A stretch of DNA of 64,000 bases from Cafeteria roenbergensis (lineage: Eukaryota > Sar > Bigyra > Bicosoecida > Cafeteriaceae): NCBI GenBank assembly GCA_008330645.1, contig VLTN01000042.1, positions 62,001 to 126,000 on the forward strand, read 5' to 3'. A model generated the notes under the pieces. The model was not told the DNA's origin. It searched no databases and was given only the letters and a program-made list of their open reading frames with translations. The position numbers and the translations under genes were made by a program. Shown here piece after piece: positions 10,801 to 22,011 of the stretch; positions within the stretch are counted from its first letter, which is position 1, and each line of letters opens with the position of its first letter.

Positions 10801-12268
10801 TTCGTGTTCCTCCTCTCCTCCAAGGCGGGGGGCTGCGGGCTGAACCTGGTGGGGGCTAGCCGGCTGGTGCTGCTCGACTGCGACTGGAACCCGGCGGTGG
10901 ACAAGCAGGCTGCGGCACGCGTGTGGCGCGACGGCCAGAAGCGGCGCGTGTTCGTCTACCGCTTCCTGGCCCGGGGCACACTTGAGGAGAAAATCTTTCA
11001 GCGTCAGCTTAGCAAGGAGGGGCTTCACACCATCGTGGTGGAGGAGCGCGCCGAGGCCGTGTCAATCGCCTCCGAGGCGCTTAGGGACCTGTTCCAGTAC
11101 GACGCACACGTTGAGAGCGACACTCACCGCGCCATCCGCTGTAAGCGGTGCTTCCGCCTCGAGGACGCGCCACCAGGGGCGTCGCAGGAGGGCCCGGCCA
11201 CCGACCCGGCAGAGCCCGTTGACGCGTTCAAGAGCGACGCACAGGCCGGCGCAGCCAGCCAGCCCGGAGAGGCGGCCAGCGGCGGCAGCGGCGGCAGCGG
11301 TGGCAGCGGTGGCAGCGGCGGCAGCGGCGGCGAGGACGAGTTGGACCCCAGCTCGGCCGACGCCGGAGCCGGAGCCGGCGGCGGCGGGCGGGACGGCTCG
11401 CGCCGCGCCATCGCCCCGCATCGCCGCCAGCTGGGCAGCCCCGAGGAGGCCGACCTGCTGCGTTGGTCCCATCACAGCGACATCAGCACCATCGCGGAGG
11501 CTGACCCCATCCTAGCCGACGCCGCAGCCATGGCGCCCCCCGACGCCCCCACCGTCAGCTTCGTCTTCGGACTGCAGGTTCGTGGCAAGACCATCCAGGA
11601 GGCTGACCCGGCGGCCGAAGCGGCGGCAGCAGCAGCCCGTGGCACCGGCGGCGCAAGGGCCGGCGGCCGGCGCCGCCTCGGCCTGGGAGTTGGCAGGCGC
11701 CCCGCGGCTCTGCCAGCAAGGCCCGCGGCTCTGCCAGCAAGGCCCGCGGCTCTGCCAGCAAGGCCCGCGGCTCTGCCAGCAAGGCCCGCGGCTCTGCCCG
11801 CAAGGCCCGCGGCTCTGCCAGCAAGGCCCGCGGCTCTGCCCGCAAGGCCCGCGGCTCTGCCAGCAAGGCCCGCGGCTCTGCCAGCAAGGCCCGCGGCTCT
11901 GCCCGCAAGGCCCGCGGCTCTGCCAGCAAGGCCCGCGGCTCTGCCCAGCAAACCTCCAGCGCCGTCTCCCGCGGCCGCGCGCTCGGCGCTGCCGCTGCGA
12001 AACACCCCCGCCAAGCCGGCCGCGGCAGTCACTGCGGCTCAGCGGGCACCGACGGCCGCGAAACCGCCCGTTGTGGGCCTTGCGGCTTTGGCGGCCTCCC
12101 GTCAGGCAGGCGCACCACCCGGCGCCGCCACCCAGGCGAAACCGCTCGAACGGCCCCGGCCTCGCGAGACGAGCGACGCTCCCACCTCGCAACAGAAGCA
12201 GAGCCCGACCGTCGCGCCACCGCCGCCGCCGCCGCCGTCGGCATCTTCGTCCTCGTCGTCAGCAGCCG

Positions 12269-12303
<35 letters not shown>

Positions 12304-12855
12304 GTGGCGGCGACGTCCGGAACAGCGCCGACGCCTCCTCCAAGCAGTGAAACCGCCGCACAGCTCAAAGCCGTCGTATCGCGCATCGCTCCGCCCAGCA
12401 TCGCCTCTGACGCAGACCCGGCCAGCTCTGCCGGCAGAGCCGGTGTGGACCCGGCTCCGCTTTCTCAGTCCGCCTCGACCCCGTCCACCGCGGCGCGGGC
12501 GCCCGCTGCCGCCCTTGCCGCCCCTGCGGCCGGCCCGGCCGCCGGCCACGCCGAGAGGCCCCCTCTTGCTCCGTCGTCCTCCGCGCGGGCCAATGCTTTG
12601 CCGTCGGCCGTGTCTCCGGCGCCGGGCAAGCCCGTGGCCCTGCCGGTTCGTCGATCGTCGGGATCAGCAGAGCCCGATCCTTCCTTCCTCCCTCCGTTGT
12701 CGCTCTCCCTGGCGTCAAGCGGATCGGCGGTTTCGCCGGACGCTCCTGCCCAGAGGGCCCCTTCGGCGGGCCCCGTGCCTACGCTCCTCACCCTGTCAGG
12801 GCCCCTTCGCCCCGGAGGGGCCCCCCTCAGCCTCTCTCGCAAGCCGCGCCTGTGA
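7833..12855 (+). CDS. RAD54: RAD54-type SNF2 DNA translocase
   Basis: Exon 1 is 7833-7907, the intron is 7908-8106 (GTGAGC...CTCCGCAG), and exon 2 is 8107-12855, giving 1607 residues. Exon 1 encodes MRRSHAPSQ, matching the conserved RAD54 N-terminus MRRSLAPSQ. The SNF2 core follows: FLRPHQREGLRFLWDCV near residue 180, Walker A DMGLGKT near 440, DEAHRLKN near 552, LLSGTPIQNN, FVLRRTN, ICNHP, LDGSIGAGKRQQLVDRF, LLSSKAGGCGLNLV near 929, and the arginine-finger region ARVWRDGQKRRVFVYRF. RAD54 drives Rad51 strand exchange and branch migration in homologous recombination in the nucleus. The protein is about twice the usual 750 residues. It has a 230-residue acidic and serine insert between the HPHQ region and Walker A, a second acidic insert near 700-785, and a 550-residue low-complexity tail that includes a 12-copy RPAALPA array. 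No splice consensus suggests that the first insert is an intron. Confidence 0.93.
11698..11949. repeat. 21-base array, 12 copies, in RAD54 tail
   Basis: Twelve nearly identical 21-base units encode RPAALPA. Units differ at one site, CCAGCA versus CCCGCA, in an irregular order. Every unit contains the word GGCTCTGCC, which is also scattered through the whole window. In the two alternative frames and on the opposite strand the array is also open, which makes long shadow frames. Confidence 0.9.
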
Positions 12856-13054
12856 GGCCCATCGACCCTGCCCCCTGCCCCTTCCCTCCCCCCCGCCTCG
12901 ACCCCTCACCCCTCTCGTCTCCCCGGCTGCGCCGCTGCGGACCCAATATTTGTGGCTGGCAAACTATCGACGGTGTGGTGTGTGTGGGGGGGGGGTTCGG
13001 TGCTGCGGGCCCGGGCGCGACGCGTGCGACAGAGCTCTGCTCCTCGGTGTTGGG

Positions 13055-14430
13055 TCACTCGGCCTTACGTTCCGCCGGCTCATACCACTCACGGGGCATG
13101 CCTGCCAAGTCGCGCCACTCCGTGTTGAAAGGTGGCCGCAGCCTGCCGGTGAAACGATCCGCCGTGATGCTGTGAAAGAGAGCCGTTGCGCGAGCACGAG
13201 CGGCAACGCCAGCGTCTGCATCAGCGGCCGGGCAAGCGTCAGTGGCAGCTGCATCGGCTGCAGCGGCCTCTGAGACGGCCTCCGCGGCAGCGGCCTCCAC
13301 CGCAGCCTCCCACTTCGCCGGCAGAGCTTGCTCAAGCCCGGTGCCGCCCGCCACATCCCGCCCCGTCTCGGCAATGCGCTTCAGCCAACGGACACCCGCG
13401 CCGACGTGGTCAACCTCCATGCGTGCGTTGCGGTCCAGCAGCGCTGCGGGTGATGGGGTGGTGATGGGAAAGGGATGGGACTGTGATGGGATTGTGATGC
13501 TTGGCTCGTGGCGGGTCAGGGAACAGCCCAAGCTAGACCAGACGTGCGAGCCGGCCCCCGCGGCGCGAGGAGTAGGGGCGTGACACCGCGGCCTCCGCGT
13601 TGCCGCGTCGGGGCAGCAGGCCGCAAACTGGGTCTCCGCCCCCCCCCCGCCCCCCGCCCCCCCTCCAATGCGGACAAGCGGAGGTGCGGCCGTCGGCAGG
13701 GCGGGGCGCAACGGCTCCCTCTCCGGCGGCGCAGGAGTCACTCACCCACTGATAGTTTGTCGCCCGCGCCGTCGAGCTTCCGGCGGGCGAGCGGGTAGAC
13801 GTCGAGCCCACGCGCCTCGTGAACGCAGTGAATGATCGCGAGTCGGGCGGCGAGGGAGTCGGCTGTCTCCATGGCGCTGCTCCACAGGCTGGAGTGGGCA
13901 GGAATGCAGCCGTAGGCACCGCCCCACTCCTCGAGGCGAGCGTGCCAGGAGCGGAAGTGGTCGGCCTCCTCGGCCGCCACGCGCACCCAGTCCTCAAAGA
14001 AGGCGGGCGGCATGGCCGCGGCGGCGGGCTCTCCGGCCCCGGCGCCGCGGCGAACTCCAAACCGGGCGATGATGTCCCAGGACAAGTCGATCGCGCAGCT
14101 CTCGGCGTGGACGAGCGCGTGAATGCCCGCGAGTCTGGACTTGTTGGACACCTTGCCCGGCGGCAGCAGCTCCACGTACGACGGCCGCGCTGGCTCGGCG
14201 GGGGGCATGGGCACCTCCTTTCCGGCATCAGGAAGCAGCGGCAGCGAGCCTGCTCTCCAGGCCTCAACGGCGCGTTCGGTCAGCGCGGCCTTCGCGAAGC
14301 CGCCTGCGGTGTTGAGCACGGCCACTGCCGCCTCGATGAGGGAGCCCGGCACTGCGGGCACCGTCGCCTCCTCGTCCGCGTTGAAGGCCATAGCGGGCTC
14401 TGCGCGCGACTTGGCAGCCGTGGCGGCCAT
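13055..14430 (-). CDS. DUF455 ferritin-like protein, two exons
   Basis: Exon 1 is 14430-13746 and exon 2 is 13443-13055, joined across a 302-base intron (donor GTGAGT, acceptor CCCGCAG) to give 357 residues. The N-terminal part ends in a helical segment with VSNKSRLAGIHALVHAESCAIDL. The signature HFRSWHARLEEWGGAYGCIP and HEARGLDVYP follow, and exon 2 supplies MEVDHVGAGVRWLKRI. The spaced glutamate and E/D-x-x-H pairs (HAES, EADHF, EARG, EVDHV) fit a di-iron ferritin-like four-helix bundle, as expected for DUF455 relatives of MiaE. Substrate is unknown in the family. The start at 14430 has an ATGGCC context. It converges with RAD54; the two stops are about 200 bases apart. Confidence 0.82.
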
Positions 14431-14952
14431 GGGGCACGCGCGAGGGTGGAGCGCAGCGGTTGCATTTTCTCGCCCTGCGACTTCGCAAATATTCGCACCC
14501 CGCGGCAGCCGGTCGCAAAGCGGCTGAAACACAAGCGGCCCGAAAGCGCCAGCGAGTCACCGAGGCCGCACCCCTGCAGTGCGAGGGAGAGAGAGAGAGA
14601 GCGATGCGGCCCACCTTGCGCCGGGGCTGCGGCCCTGGCACTGCGCGCCCGAGAGCGAGATTGTGCGCGAGCCCAATTTGCGTCTTGCATGAGCTGGGTC
14701 GCACCGCGCGCACGCACATCGCCGGGGCCGCACCGGATGCGGATGCCCACGCGTCACGCAGCGATGGAGCAAGCGGCACTACTGGGGGGAGCGGTCAGCA
14801 TTTGTGCCCGAGCAGTGGCAGCCTCCGACCGCCCCGCAATCAGCCAGCGCATGCCTTGCTGGTTGCAGCAGCGCGTGGTTCCTTGACGGCCGGGGCACCC
14901 GGCTGCGCATTGGGTTGGGAGCGCTTCGCAGCCACCGCCCGGTTCCGGCCAC
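14431..14952. other. Intergenic region upstream of DUF455 gene
   Basis: This lies between the DUF455 start and the stop of the next minus-strand gene. It holds a (GA)n microsatellite of about eight units near 14587-14602. No convincing gene is seen. It should contain the DUF455 promoter and the 3' UTR of the glycine-rich gene. Confidence 0.4.
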
Positions 14953-17142
14953 TCAGACTCCTGCCGCCGCCAACATCCCCGTGGCGGCCGCGGCGGCAGC
15001 AGCGCCGACGAGCGTTGCGCCGCTCCCCGCAGCCCTCGCCTCTGCCGCCGCTGCCGTGGCGGCGCGAGCAATCTCCTCCAGCCGCCGCTGCCAAGCCGGC
15101 TCCGTGGCCACCCCCCATTGCGTCTTCGAGGGCGGGGCGGCAGACTGTCTCCGCTCCGCGGCTAAGCCGCCCCCGCCGGCGCCCGCACCCGCACCGGCGC
15201 CGCTTGCAATGCCGGCGCCGCCTCGGCCGCGCGACTTGCCGCGAGCAACCACCACCCTGGGCCGTGCAACGCCCCCGCCGCCCGCCCCCGCCGCGCATGT
15301 CGGCCCCGCGTCCCGTCGCTGGAAACCAGCCTCCTCCCCCCCCTCCCTCGTGGGCCGGGCTTGCTCACACTGCACCAGCAAGCCGACCACGACCACCGCC
15401 GGCGCGCCCGCAGCCGTCGCCAGAGACGACGTCCCGCCGCCGCCGCCGCCGCCACCACCGCCTCTGCCACCCCCCGCGCCGCCGCCGCCGCCGCCACCAC
15501 CACCTCCACCGCCTCCGCCGCGCTGATTGCGGCGAGATGGGCTCGAGAGGCTCGCTCTGCGGCTCCTGGCCCAGGGCGACGCCATCACCGCCACATCACT
15601 GGACGGGACGGCGGCGCTGCTTGCGCGGCTCTGCCGGTGCAGCGTGGGGACCGGGCCGTCCGGCGCGGTGGCCGGGGTCGCGCTGAGCTCCCCGGTGACG
15701 ACCGTGGGCCGGGCCGGGGCGTCCACGACCTCTGTCGAGTGGCTGGGCCGTGACGTCGACCCGACGGCCGCCGCCGCAGCAGCAGCGGCAGCGGACGCCG
15801 CCGCCGCCGCGGCCGCCACCATCGCACCCCCCGCCGCCGCCACCCCCCCCCCTGCCGCCGCCACTGCGCTGCTCAGCGCGCGGCCGGCCCCGCTGACCCC
15901 CCCCATGCTGCCGCTGCTCCCCGCCGCCTTGGCCTCTGCATCGCGCCTGCGCGTCTCCAGCCCCCGCCGCAGGGTCGACAAGTCAGCTGACAGGTCGTCC
16001 AGGCCCCCGGCAGAGCGCATCCACGGCGCCCGGGCGAAACCGCTGCCGGAGGAGCTGGCGCCGCGCCCGACCGCGGCCCCTCCCCTGAGCGCCCCCCCGC
16101 CGTGCCTCCCCCGTGCCGCCGCGCCCCCGGCGGCCCCGGCGGCTGCGTCGTCGGAGGCGCCGTCCCCCCCGGAGGCGAAGAGGATGAGGAGGCCTGGGCC
16201 GTTGGCGTCAGCTGACGCCGCCTGGGCGGTGTCGCTCGCGTCGCCAGCGGGCCCCTGGCTGCTCGTCGATCGCACGGGAAGCGGCCTGCGAGCGAGCCGC
16301 TGTCTGAGCTCTGCCGCAGTGAGCGAGGAGCCCTTGCGGTGAGACGATACGGCGGCGCGGGCGGCCGGGCTGGCCGTGACGGCGGGGGCGTGGGTCGGCT
16401 TCTCCGGGGCGGTGGCCGGCATGCGGGGGAGGGGGCCGTTCCTGAGGCCGCTGAGGACGATGGCGGCGTCGGTTGCGATTCCGCCGCTCTCGTCGTCGTC
16501 GTCGTCGTCATCGTCGTCGGGCCACCCCTCCGTGCCGGGCCCAAAGGCGGGCGGGCTAGGGCGCTTGGCGGTGACGGTGGCCACGGCGGCGGGGGGGGAC
16601 GTGGTGAGCGGCAGCGTGGGCGAGGCAGGCCGCCCGTTTGACGGGCGGCCCCGGTGCTCCAGCCCGGAGGGTCGCGCGCGGCCTCCAGTGCGCTCCTGCA
16701 GCGACGCGCTTGGCGCCGAAATGCCGGTGATCACGAGCAGGGAGTCCAGGCCGGGGGTGGCGGCGTCGCCAGCCCGGGGCGTGTCCGCGGGGGCGGATGC
16801 CGTGGACGGGAAGCAATCCCCAGTCTCGCACGCCAGCCGGGGCAGCCCCATGCTGGGGACAACCCCGATGGCCTGCGCAGGGGTGGGGGCCACAACCTGG
16901 GGGCGGAACTCGCAGCCCAGGGGCAGGCCGCCGCCGAGAGACCGCCCCATTTTCAGCAGGTTCTGGCAGGCGTGGTCAAAGTCTCGGGCAAGCGCGGCTG
17001 GCGGCGCCGCGAGCGCGGCGGGAAGCGGGTCCGGCACCGACCGCGGGCGGCAGGCCACCGACGCGATGAGGCGCATGCGCGGGGGGCCGCCGTCCTCCGC
17101 GGCGTCCACGCTATAGGCGTTCACGCGCGCGAGGCTGAGCAT
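14953..17142 (-). CDS. Glycine/alanine-rich protein, unknown function
   Basis: One frame of 729 residues runs from ATG 17142 to a stop at 14953. The first 110 residues look ordered (MLSLARVNAYSVDAAEDG, then DFDHACQNLLKMGRSLGGGL), and a short ELRQRLARRPLPV motif occurs mid-protein. The rest is low complexity, with a DDDDDDDDDE run, a run of about 20 glycines near base 15450-15530 produced by a GCC/CCG microsatellite, and polyalanine. The C-terminal 60 residues (TQWGVATEPAWQRRLEEIAR) look folded again and may be the conserved part. No family is recognised. The frame stays open upstream of 17142 without another ATG, so a further 5' exon is possible. Confidence 0.5.
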   Translation of the reverse strand: MLSLARVNAYSVDAAEDGGPPRMRLIASVACRPRSVPDPLPAALAAPPAALARDFDHACQNLLKMGRSLGGGLPLGCEFRPQVVAPTPAQAIGVVPSMGLPRLACETGDCFPSTASAPADTPRAGDAATPGLDSLLVITGISAPSASLQERTGGRARPSGLEHRGRPSNGRPASPTLPLTTSPPAAVATVTAKRPSPPAFGPGTEGWPDDDDDDDDDESGGIATDAAIVLSGLRNGPLPRMPATAPEKPTHAPAVTASPAARAAVSSHRKGSSLTAAELRQRLARRPLPVRSTSSQGPAGDASDTAQAASADANGPGLLILFASGGDGASDDAAAGAAGGAAARGRHGGGALRGGAAVGRGASSSGSGFARAPWMRSAGGLDDLSADLSTLRRGLETRRRDAEAKAAGSSGSMGGVSGAGRALSSAVAAAGGGVAAAGGAMVAAAAAAASAAAAAAAAAVGSTSRPSHSTEVVDAPARPTVVTGELSATPATAPDGPVPTLHRQSRASSAAVPSSDVAVMASPWARSRRASLSSPSRRNQRGGGGGGGGGGGGGGAGGGRGGGGGGGGGGTSSLATAAGAPAVVVVGLLVQCEQARPTREGGEEAGFQRRDAGPTCAAGAGGGGVARPRVVVARGKSRGRGGAGIASGAGAGAGAGGGGLAAERRQSAAPPSKTQWGVATEPAWQRRLEEIARAATAAAAEARAAGSGATLVGAAAAAAATGMLAAAGV

Positions 17143-17626
17143 CGCGGCAAAAGCAATCGATGCCTTCGGCGCCTTGGAGCCCTGACTAGCGGCGAGGCGG
17201 GCCTGCGACTGAGCTTGCTCGCTGGCCTCGCGGTTCGGGCGCTCAATCGGGCCGCCGTGAGGCAAGCCCGCGGTCGAACTGTGCTCAGTTGCGGCGAGGC
17301 GCGGAAACGGCTTCGCTCCGCAAGCTCGTGCAAATTGCCGCCAAGACTTGCCGCATTTGGGGCCTGAGTCCTCGGCGGACTATGCATCGGCACCGCGGCC
17401 ATACTCGTGAATTTCGGACTGATGGGCGCGGCCTTGTGCATTTTCGCAAAGCGGACAACGCAACCAGCTCGGCCTGCGACCCCGCTCCGTCAAGCGCACG
17501 CTCTGATTCGCGCGCGGCGGGGGCTATGCTCGCGGGCGCGTCGCTGCGGCGGCACTGCTGGCTCCCGAGCCGCTGCAGCGACGGCGCTGCGCAGACCCCG
17601 CCGGCGGGGGTCGCGCACGCCCGGGC
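17143..17626. other. Intergenic region between two minus-strand genes
   Basis: No gene is recognised. Base composition is less GC-rich near 17330-17460 than in the flanking genes, as expected for a promoter region of the glycine-rich gene. Confidence 0.35.
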
Positions 17627-20600
17627 TCACTCGCGCAGCTGTGCCGGCAAGCCCCGAAGGACGGCCGCGACGGCGTCCAGGCTTGTGGGGATGGCGAAGC
17701 CGCCGACGCGCAGGCTCCCGCCGACGAGACCGCCCACGGGCCTGCCGCTGGTCAGCGACGGGCGCGCTGCCCCGGCGCACGCTTTGCGCGCACTGGCCCC
17801 TTCCCGGGCGAGTGAGGCCTGCCGGGGCGCCTGGTGCGGCTGCCTCGCCCGCACTCCGCGCCGAGCCCGACCCGCAGCCACGCCGGGCGATGGCGGCGCC
17901 ATTGACCGGGCCCCCGGCCACGCGACCGGCGCCGACGACGCCACGCCCGCCGGAGCGGGAGGGAACCCCTGCACTGCCGGCGCGGGCGCCAGAGGCCAGC
18001 GCTGCCCCCCGGGCCGCGCCGGCCACGACGCCGCGGCGCCGGCACCGGCACTGGCACCGGCACCGGCACTGGCGCTGGCACCTGCGGGCACCGGCCCTTG
18101 GCTCGGCCTCGCAGCCGGCGAGCCGGCGCCCCCCTCCCCGCTCGCCACAGCCTGCATCGAGGGTGCGAACCCGCCACCGGCGGGCCCAGCCCTAGCGGCG
18201 GCGCACTCCTGCTCGGGGGTGGGCTCGGCGGAGCCACGTCCGTCGCGGGCTGCCTCGGCGGCGCCAGCAGCGGCCTCGCTCGATGCGTGGGGCCCCGCTG
18301 GCAGGAACTGCCGCTGGTGGAGCTGCTGGCCCGCGAGCGACTCCTGAAGGCGCAGCACCGCCACTGGCCCGCCCCCGGCCGCCGCCGCGTCGGCGACCCC
18401 GCGCCGCGCACGCTTGGCAGCCAAGCGTCGCTCCCGCGCCGTGCCCGCCGACGGCACCGGCTCGACCAGCCGCAGCGGCAGCTCCAGCGGCCGGGAGCGC
18501 ACCACCCAGCACCGCGGCGCAGCGCCGGGGAGGTCCACTGGCGCCGCCAGCAAGGACGCGTTGAGCGGAGCCGCCGCACCGGGGCCAGACCCCGCTGCGT
18601 CTGGGGCGTGCCCGCCTCGAGTGAAGGGAGCGGGACCCAGCTGCCCGAGCCCCGACATCGCGGCTGACCGGACCCAGCTGGCTGTGGACGACATCACTTC
18701 GCCGGGAAGCCGCCCGCCAACCACCCGAGCAGGGACTTCGCCGCCGCCTCCGCCGCAGCCGCTGTCGCCGCAGCCGCCGTGATCGCCACCGCCGCTGCTG
18801 CCGCTGCTGCCGCTTCTCCAGCGCGCGCCAGTCAGCGCCTCCTCAGCGCCGGCAGCCAGAGCGCGGGCAGTGCCCTCCGCGCCGCCCTGTGACCAGCAGG
18901 CCAGCGCCCCAGTGCGCCCCAGCGCGCCGTCACCAGCACTGCCGCCGCAGGCACCCTCACCGCCGGCGTCGTCGTCCTCGGCGTCAGCGGCGGCGTCGTC
19001 TTCAGCGCCGCGGCGCAAGACCACTGTGCCTGCGCTCGCGACAAGCCCTGCCACTGCGCGGCACTGAAGCCCTGCCGCCCACGCGTCCAGAGTTGCTCCG
19101 GATGACGTGTCAGGCGCAGCGGCGGAGCGGTCGCTCAGGCGGGCGGCAGCCTCCATTGCAGATCTCCCCGCGGGGTTGGCGCAGGCGAAGCGGGCCGATG
19201 CCAGGCGGGCGTCCGACCGACGCCCCAGCGCCTGCAGCACAAGCACCGCTGAGTCGCAGAGCGCGGGGCCGAGCCCCGGCAGAGCCGGTCCCCGAACGAC
19301 GGCCGGCCCGTGCGCAGCCCTCCAGGGGACCGGCAGGCCGGCAGAGCCAGGAGCAGAGCGCGGCTCCGCGGAACGGCCGGGCCCAGGAGCCACTGCGACC
19401 GCGGCAACCGCCAAGCCGTCCCCCGCCATAGCCAGGGCAACGCCGTGGAGTGCGAGCGAGCTCGCGCAGGCACCGCCATCGCCTCCAGCAGCCGCCCGCC
19501 CGTCGCCTCGCGGCTTGGCCGGAAGCGGGGTCACAGGGGGCCACACTGCCTGAGGCCGCGCGGCGCCCTCCAGCCCCATCAGCGAGCTCTGCCAGGCAGG
19601 GGCCGCTGATGGGGTGGTGGTCGCCCTGTGGCCCGAGTTGGCATTGGCCTTGGCCGGGTGCCCGCCGTCGCCGTCGTCGCCGCCGTCGTCGTCGTCGTCG
19701 TCGTCGGCGTCGGCGTCGGCGTCGTTATCGTCGCCTCCACCGCCGCTGCAGTGAGTGTGCGTGCGTGGGTTCGCGACCCGTGCGCGCTTGGGCGCTGGCT
19801 CGACTCCGGCCCCTGCCATGGCGTCGCCACGCGGCTCTGCGGCTGTGCCGAGCTCGACCGTCGCTGCAGCGGCGTCGGGCGGAGTGGCGGCAGCGCTATC
19901 CGCCTCTGCAAGAACGAACCTGGTCGCGTCCACTGGGGGCGTGTCGCTGCTCGCGTTCGCGGCACTGAGGCCGGCGGCCGGGCGTTGCCGAGGCGGGTGG
20001 ACCCCCGCGACTCGAGCCGTCGACAGCAGCCGCTCCCCCGCTCGCCGCCCGCCGCCCGTTGACGTCGGAGCAACGCTCAGTGCGGCCAGGGTTGGGAGCG
20101 AAGCCGGGGCGCTCGGCGGCGACGCAAAGAGCGCAACCCTCCCGCTCGCCGGAGCCGGAGTTGGACCCGCGGGCGGGTGCAGCCAGCCGCGCAGCCGCGC
20201 TCGCACGGCCGCCGCGGCACGAAGCACCGCGCTGTCGGCCCCGAGCTCCAGCGGCAAGGTCCCCGGGCTGGCGCTGCCGAGCGGGCCTGAGGCGGAGAGA
20301 GCGGCCTCGGGCCGAGGAGGGCGACTGGAGCGAGGGAGGAGCCACTTGGCGCATGGGCGCGGCATGCGCTGGGGGGCCGAGGGCGTGCGCGCCGTGAGGA
20401 CGAGGGCGTGGGCGAATGCGGCGGTCTGGACGCGCCATGCCAGGCCGTCGAAGCTGGTCGCCCGCACGTCGGTCCGCTCTAGGAAGAGCATGGTGGAGAT
20501 GCCGATGGCCTCGGCGGTGGAGCAGCCGAGGATGGAGCACGGGCCGCGGCCTGCGATGGCGGGGGGGGGCGAATGGGAGGTGGGCGGGTGCCCGGGCAGC

Positions 20601-21888
20601 GCCGCCGGACTGGTCGCTCACAACGGGCCCTGCGGGCGGAGCGGGCACAGCAGACAGAGGCTCGCTGCGCTCGCATGCCTCACACTGGGCTGCCCACAGC
20701 GCGACGGCGAGCAGGCCCGGGCGAGCGAGCTGAAGCAGAGACGGAGACGACTGGCCGGCCACCAGCCGCCGAACAAGGCGAGGGCACCGGGCGGCCGCCT
20801 CGGCAGCCCGCTGGCGCCGAGCGAGCCTGGAGGGAGGGTCGGCCCGGGCCACAAGCGAGTCGGCCGCCGCCGGGTCGCCTCCGAGCAAGCAGCCGAAGAA
20901 GGCCGCCGCAGCCCGGCTGAGCAGCCTGTCAGCGTCGCGGCTCGGCTGCAGCAGCGTGGATGCCACGCTCGCGCGCAGCTTTGCCGCGGCCGCCGACGCC
21001 GCGCCGGCAGCCTCGCAGGAGCTGCTGTCTGCCGCGGCGGCGAGTCCAGCGACGACCTCGCGGGCTGCGAGCTGGAGCTCAGCCCATGCGCGCGGGTCCT
21101 CGAGCGACTCAGCCACCCCCGCAAACGACGACTCCTCGAACGTGAGGGCCCTCCCGCATGCGAGTGGCGGCGTGCCTCGCGATCCGTGGCCGGGGGAGGA
21201 CTGGAAGGACGCCGGACGGCACTTGGGGTTGCCGAGGTGTCGGCGCTGCGACGCGAGTCGTTCCCGCACTGCGTGCGAGATGACTGGCCGCATGGCCTCC
21301 AACAGGTCCTGAACGGTCCATCCAAACACGTTGGCCACGCCTGCAGTGAGACCGGGCGGCTTTGCGCAAGGGAGGGCGAGGCGCGTGGTCACACTGCATC
21401 TGAGGCGCGCGGCGGGCAACCCGGCGCGCAGCAGCGCAGCAAGCGCCCCCCAAGGGCTGCGGCGTTCGCCTGCGACCGGGCCACATCACGCCAGCTCGGC
21501 TGGCGCGGCGATACCGAGCGATTGGGCCCCTGAGCTGGGGTGGGAGCGCGGCTCGGTCGCTGCCGGTCGCGCGCCCCGCGTCGCCCGGCGAGCAGTTGCC
21601 CGCGCTGCGACAAGCAGCTCCTGGCCGCCCTATGGGCCGCGCCCACTGCGCCCGGCCACCTGCAGTCGCATCGCGCTCACCTTCCGCGCCCGCCTTTGGG
21701 ATGAGGCAGTCTGCAGCGCTGGCCATGGCCGCGGCGCAGCGCTCCGGGTCCGCTGTCGTGAAGCACTGCTCGTCCGCGAGCCACGCCGGCGGCACGTCGA
21801 CGCGCACAACAAGCACATCCGCGAGCTGCGCTCCGGGAGCGTGCGTGTGTGGACGGTCCCCGCCCCGCGAGCGCGCCAAAGCGGCCAT
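17627..21888 (-). CDS. Large three-exon protein, unknown function
   Basis: Exons are 21888-21681, 21340-20684 and 20550-17627, with donors GTGAGC and GTGAGG and pyrimidine-rich acceptors. Phases agree and the product is 1262 residues. Exon 1 contains LADVLVVRVDVPPAWLADEQ. Exon 2 contains VFGWTVQDLLEAMRPVISHA and several helical repeats. The exon 2/3 junction gives a continuous segment, LLAVALWAAQC then RGPCSILGCSTAEAIGISTM, followed by FLERTDVRATSFDGLAWRVQ. The remaining 900 residues alternate low-complexity stretches with short ordered pieces such as LPLRLVEPV and VLRLQESLAGQQLHQRQF. I recognise no family. The gene starts 123 bases from the divergent p28 start, which suggests a shared promoter and perhaps a flagellar connection, though that is speculative. 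Confidence 0.5.
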
Positions 21889-22011
21889 TCCGCGGCTCGG
21901 AGTGTGCAGCTGCTGCTCGCCCGCAAGCACGGCACATCACACTCCGCAGAAACGGCAGAGCCATGCCGGGCGGCAGGCCCAACGCTCCCGCGGGCGTCAC
22001 CGCAGTCCGCC
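21889..22011. promoter_or_regulatory. Candidate bidirectional promoter
   Basis: Only 123 bases separate the ATG of the minus-strand unknown gene from that of p28/DNALI1 on the + strand. Any core promoters must lie in or overlap this gap. No TATA box is evident. The word GGCAGAGCC occurs at 21954. Confidence 0.4.

Noticed and set aside
11472-12192. Minus-strand proteins with GLAGRAA or GPCWQSR repeats
   Set aside because: They are alternative readings of the RPAALPA minisatellite in RAD54.
17289-18347. Plus-strand frame of 350 codons
   Set aside because: It overlaps the third exon of the minus-strand unknown gene, whose splicing and phase are coherent.
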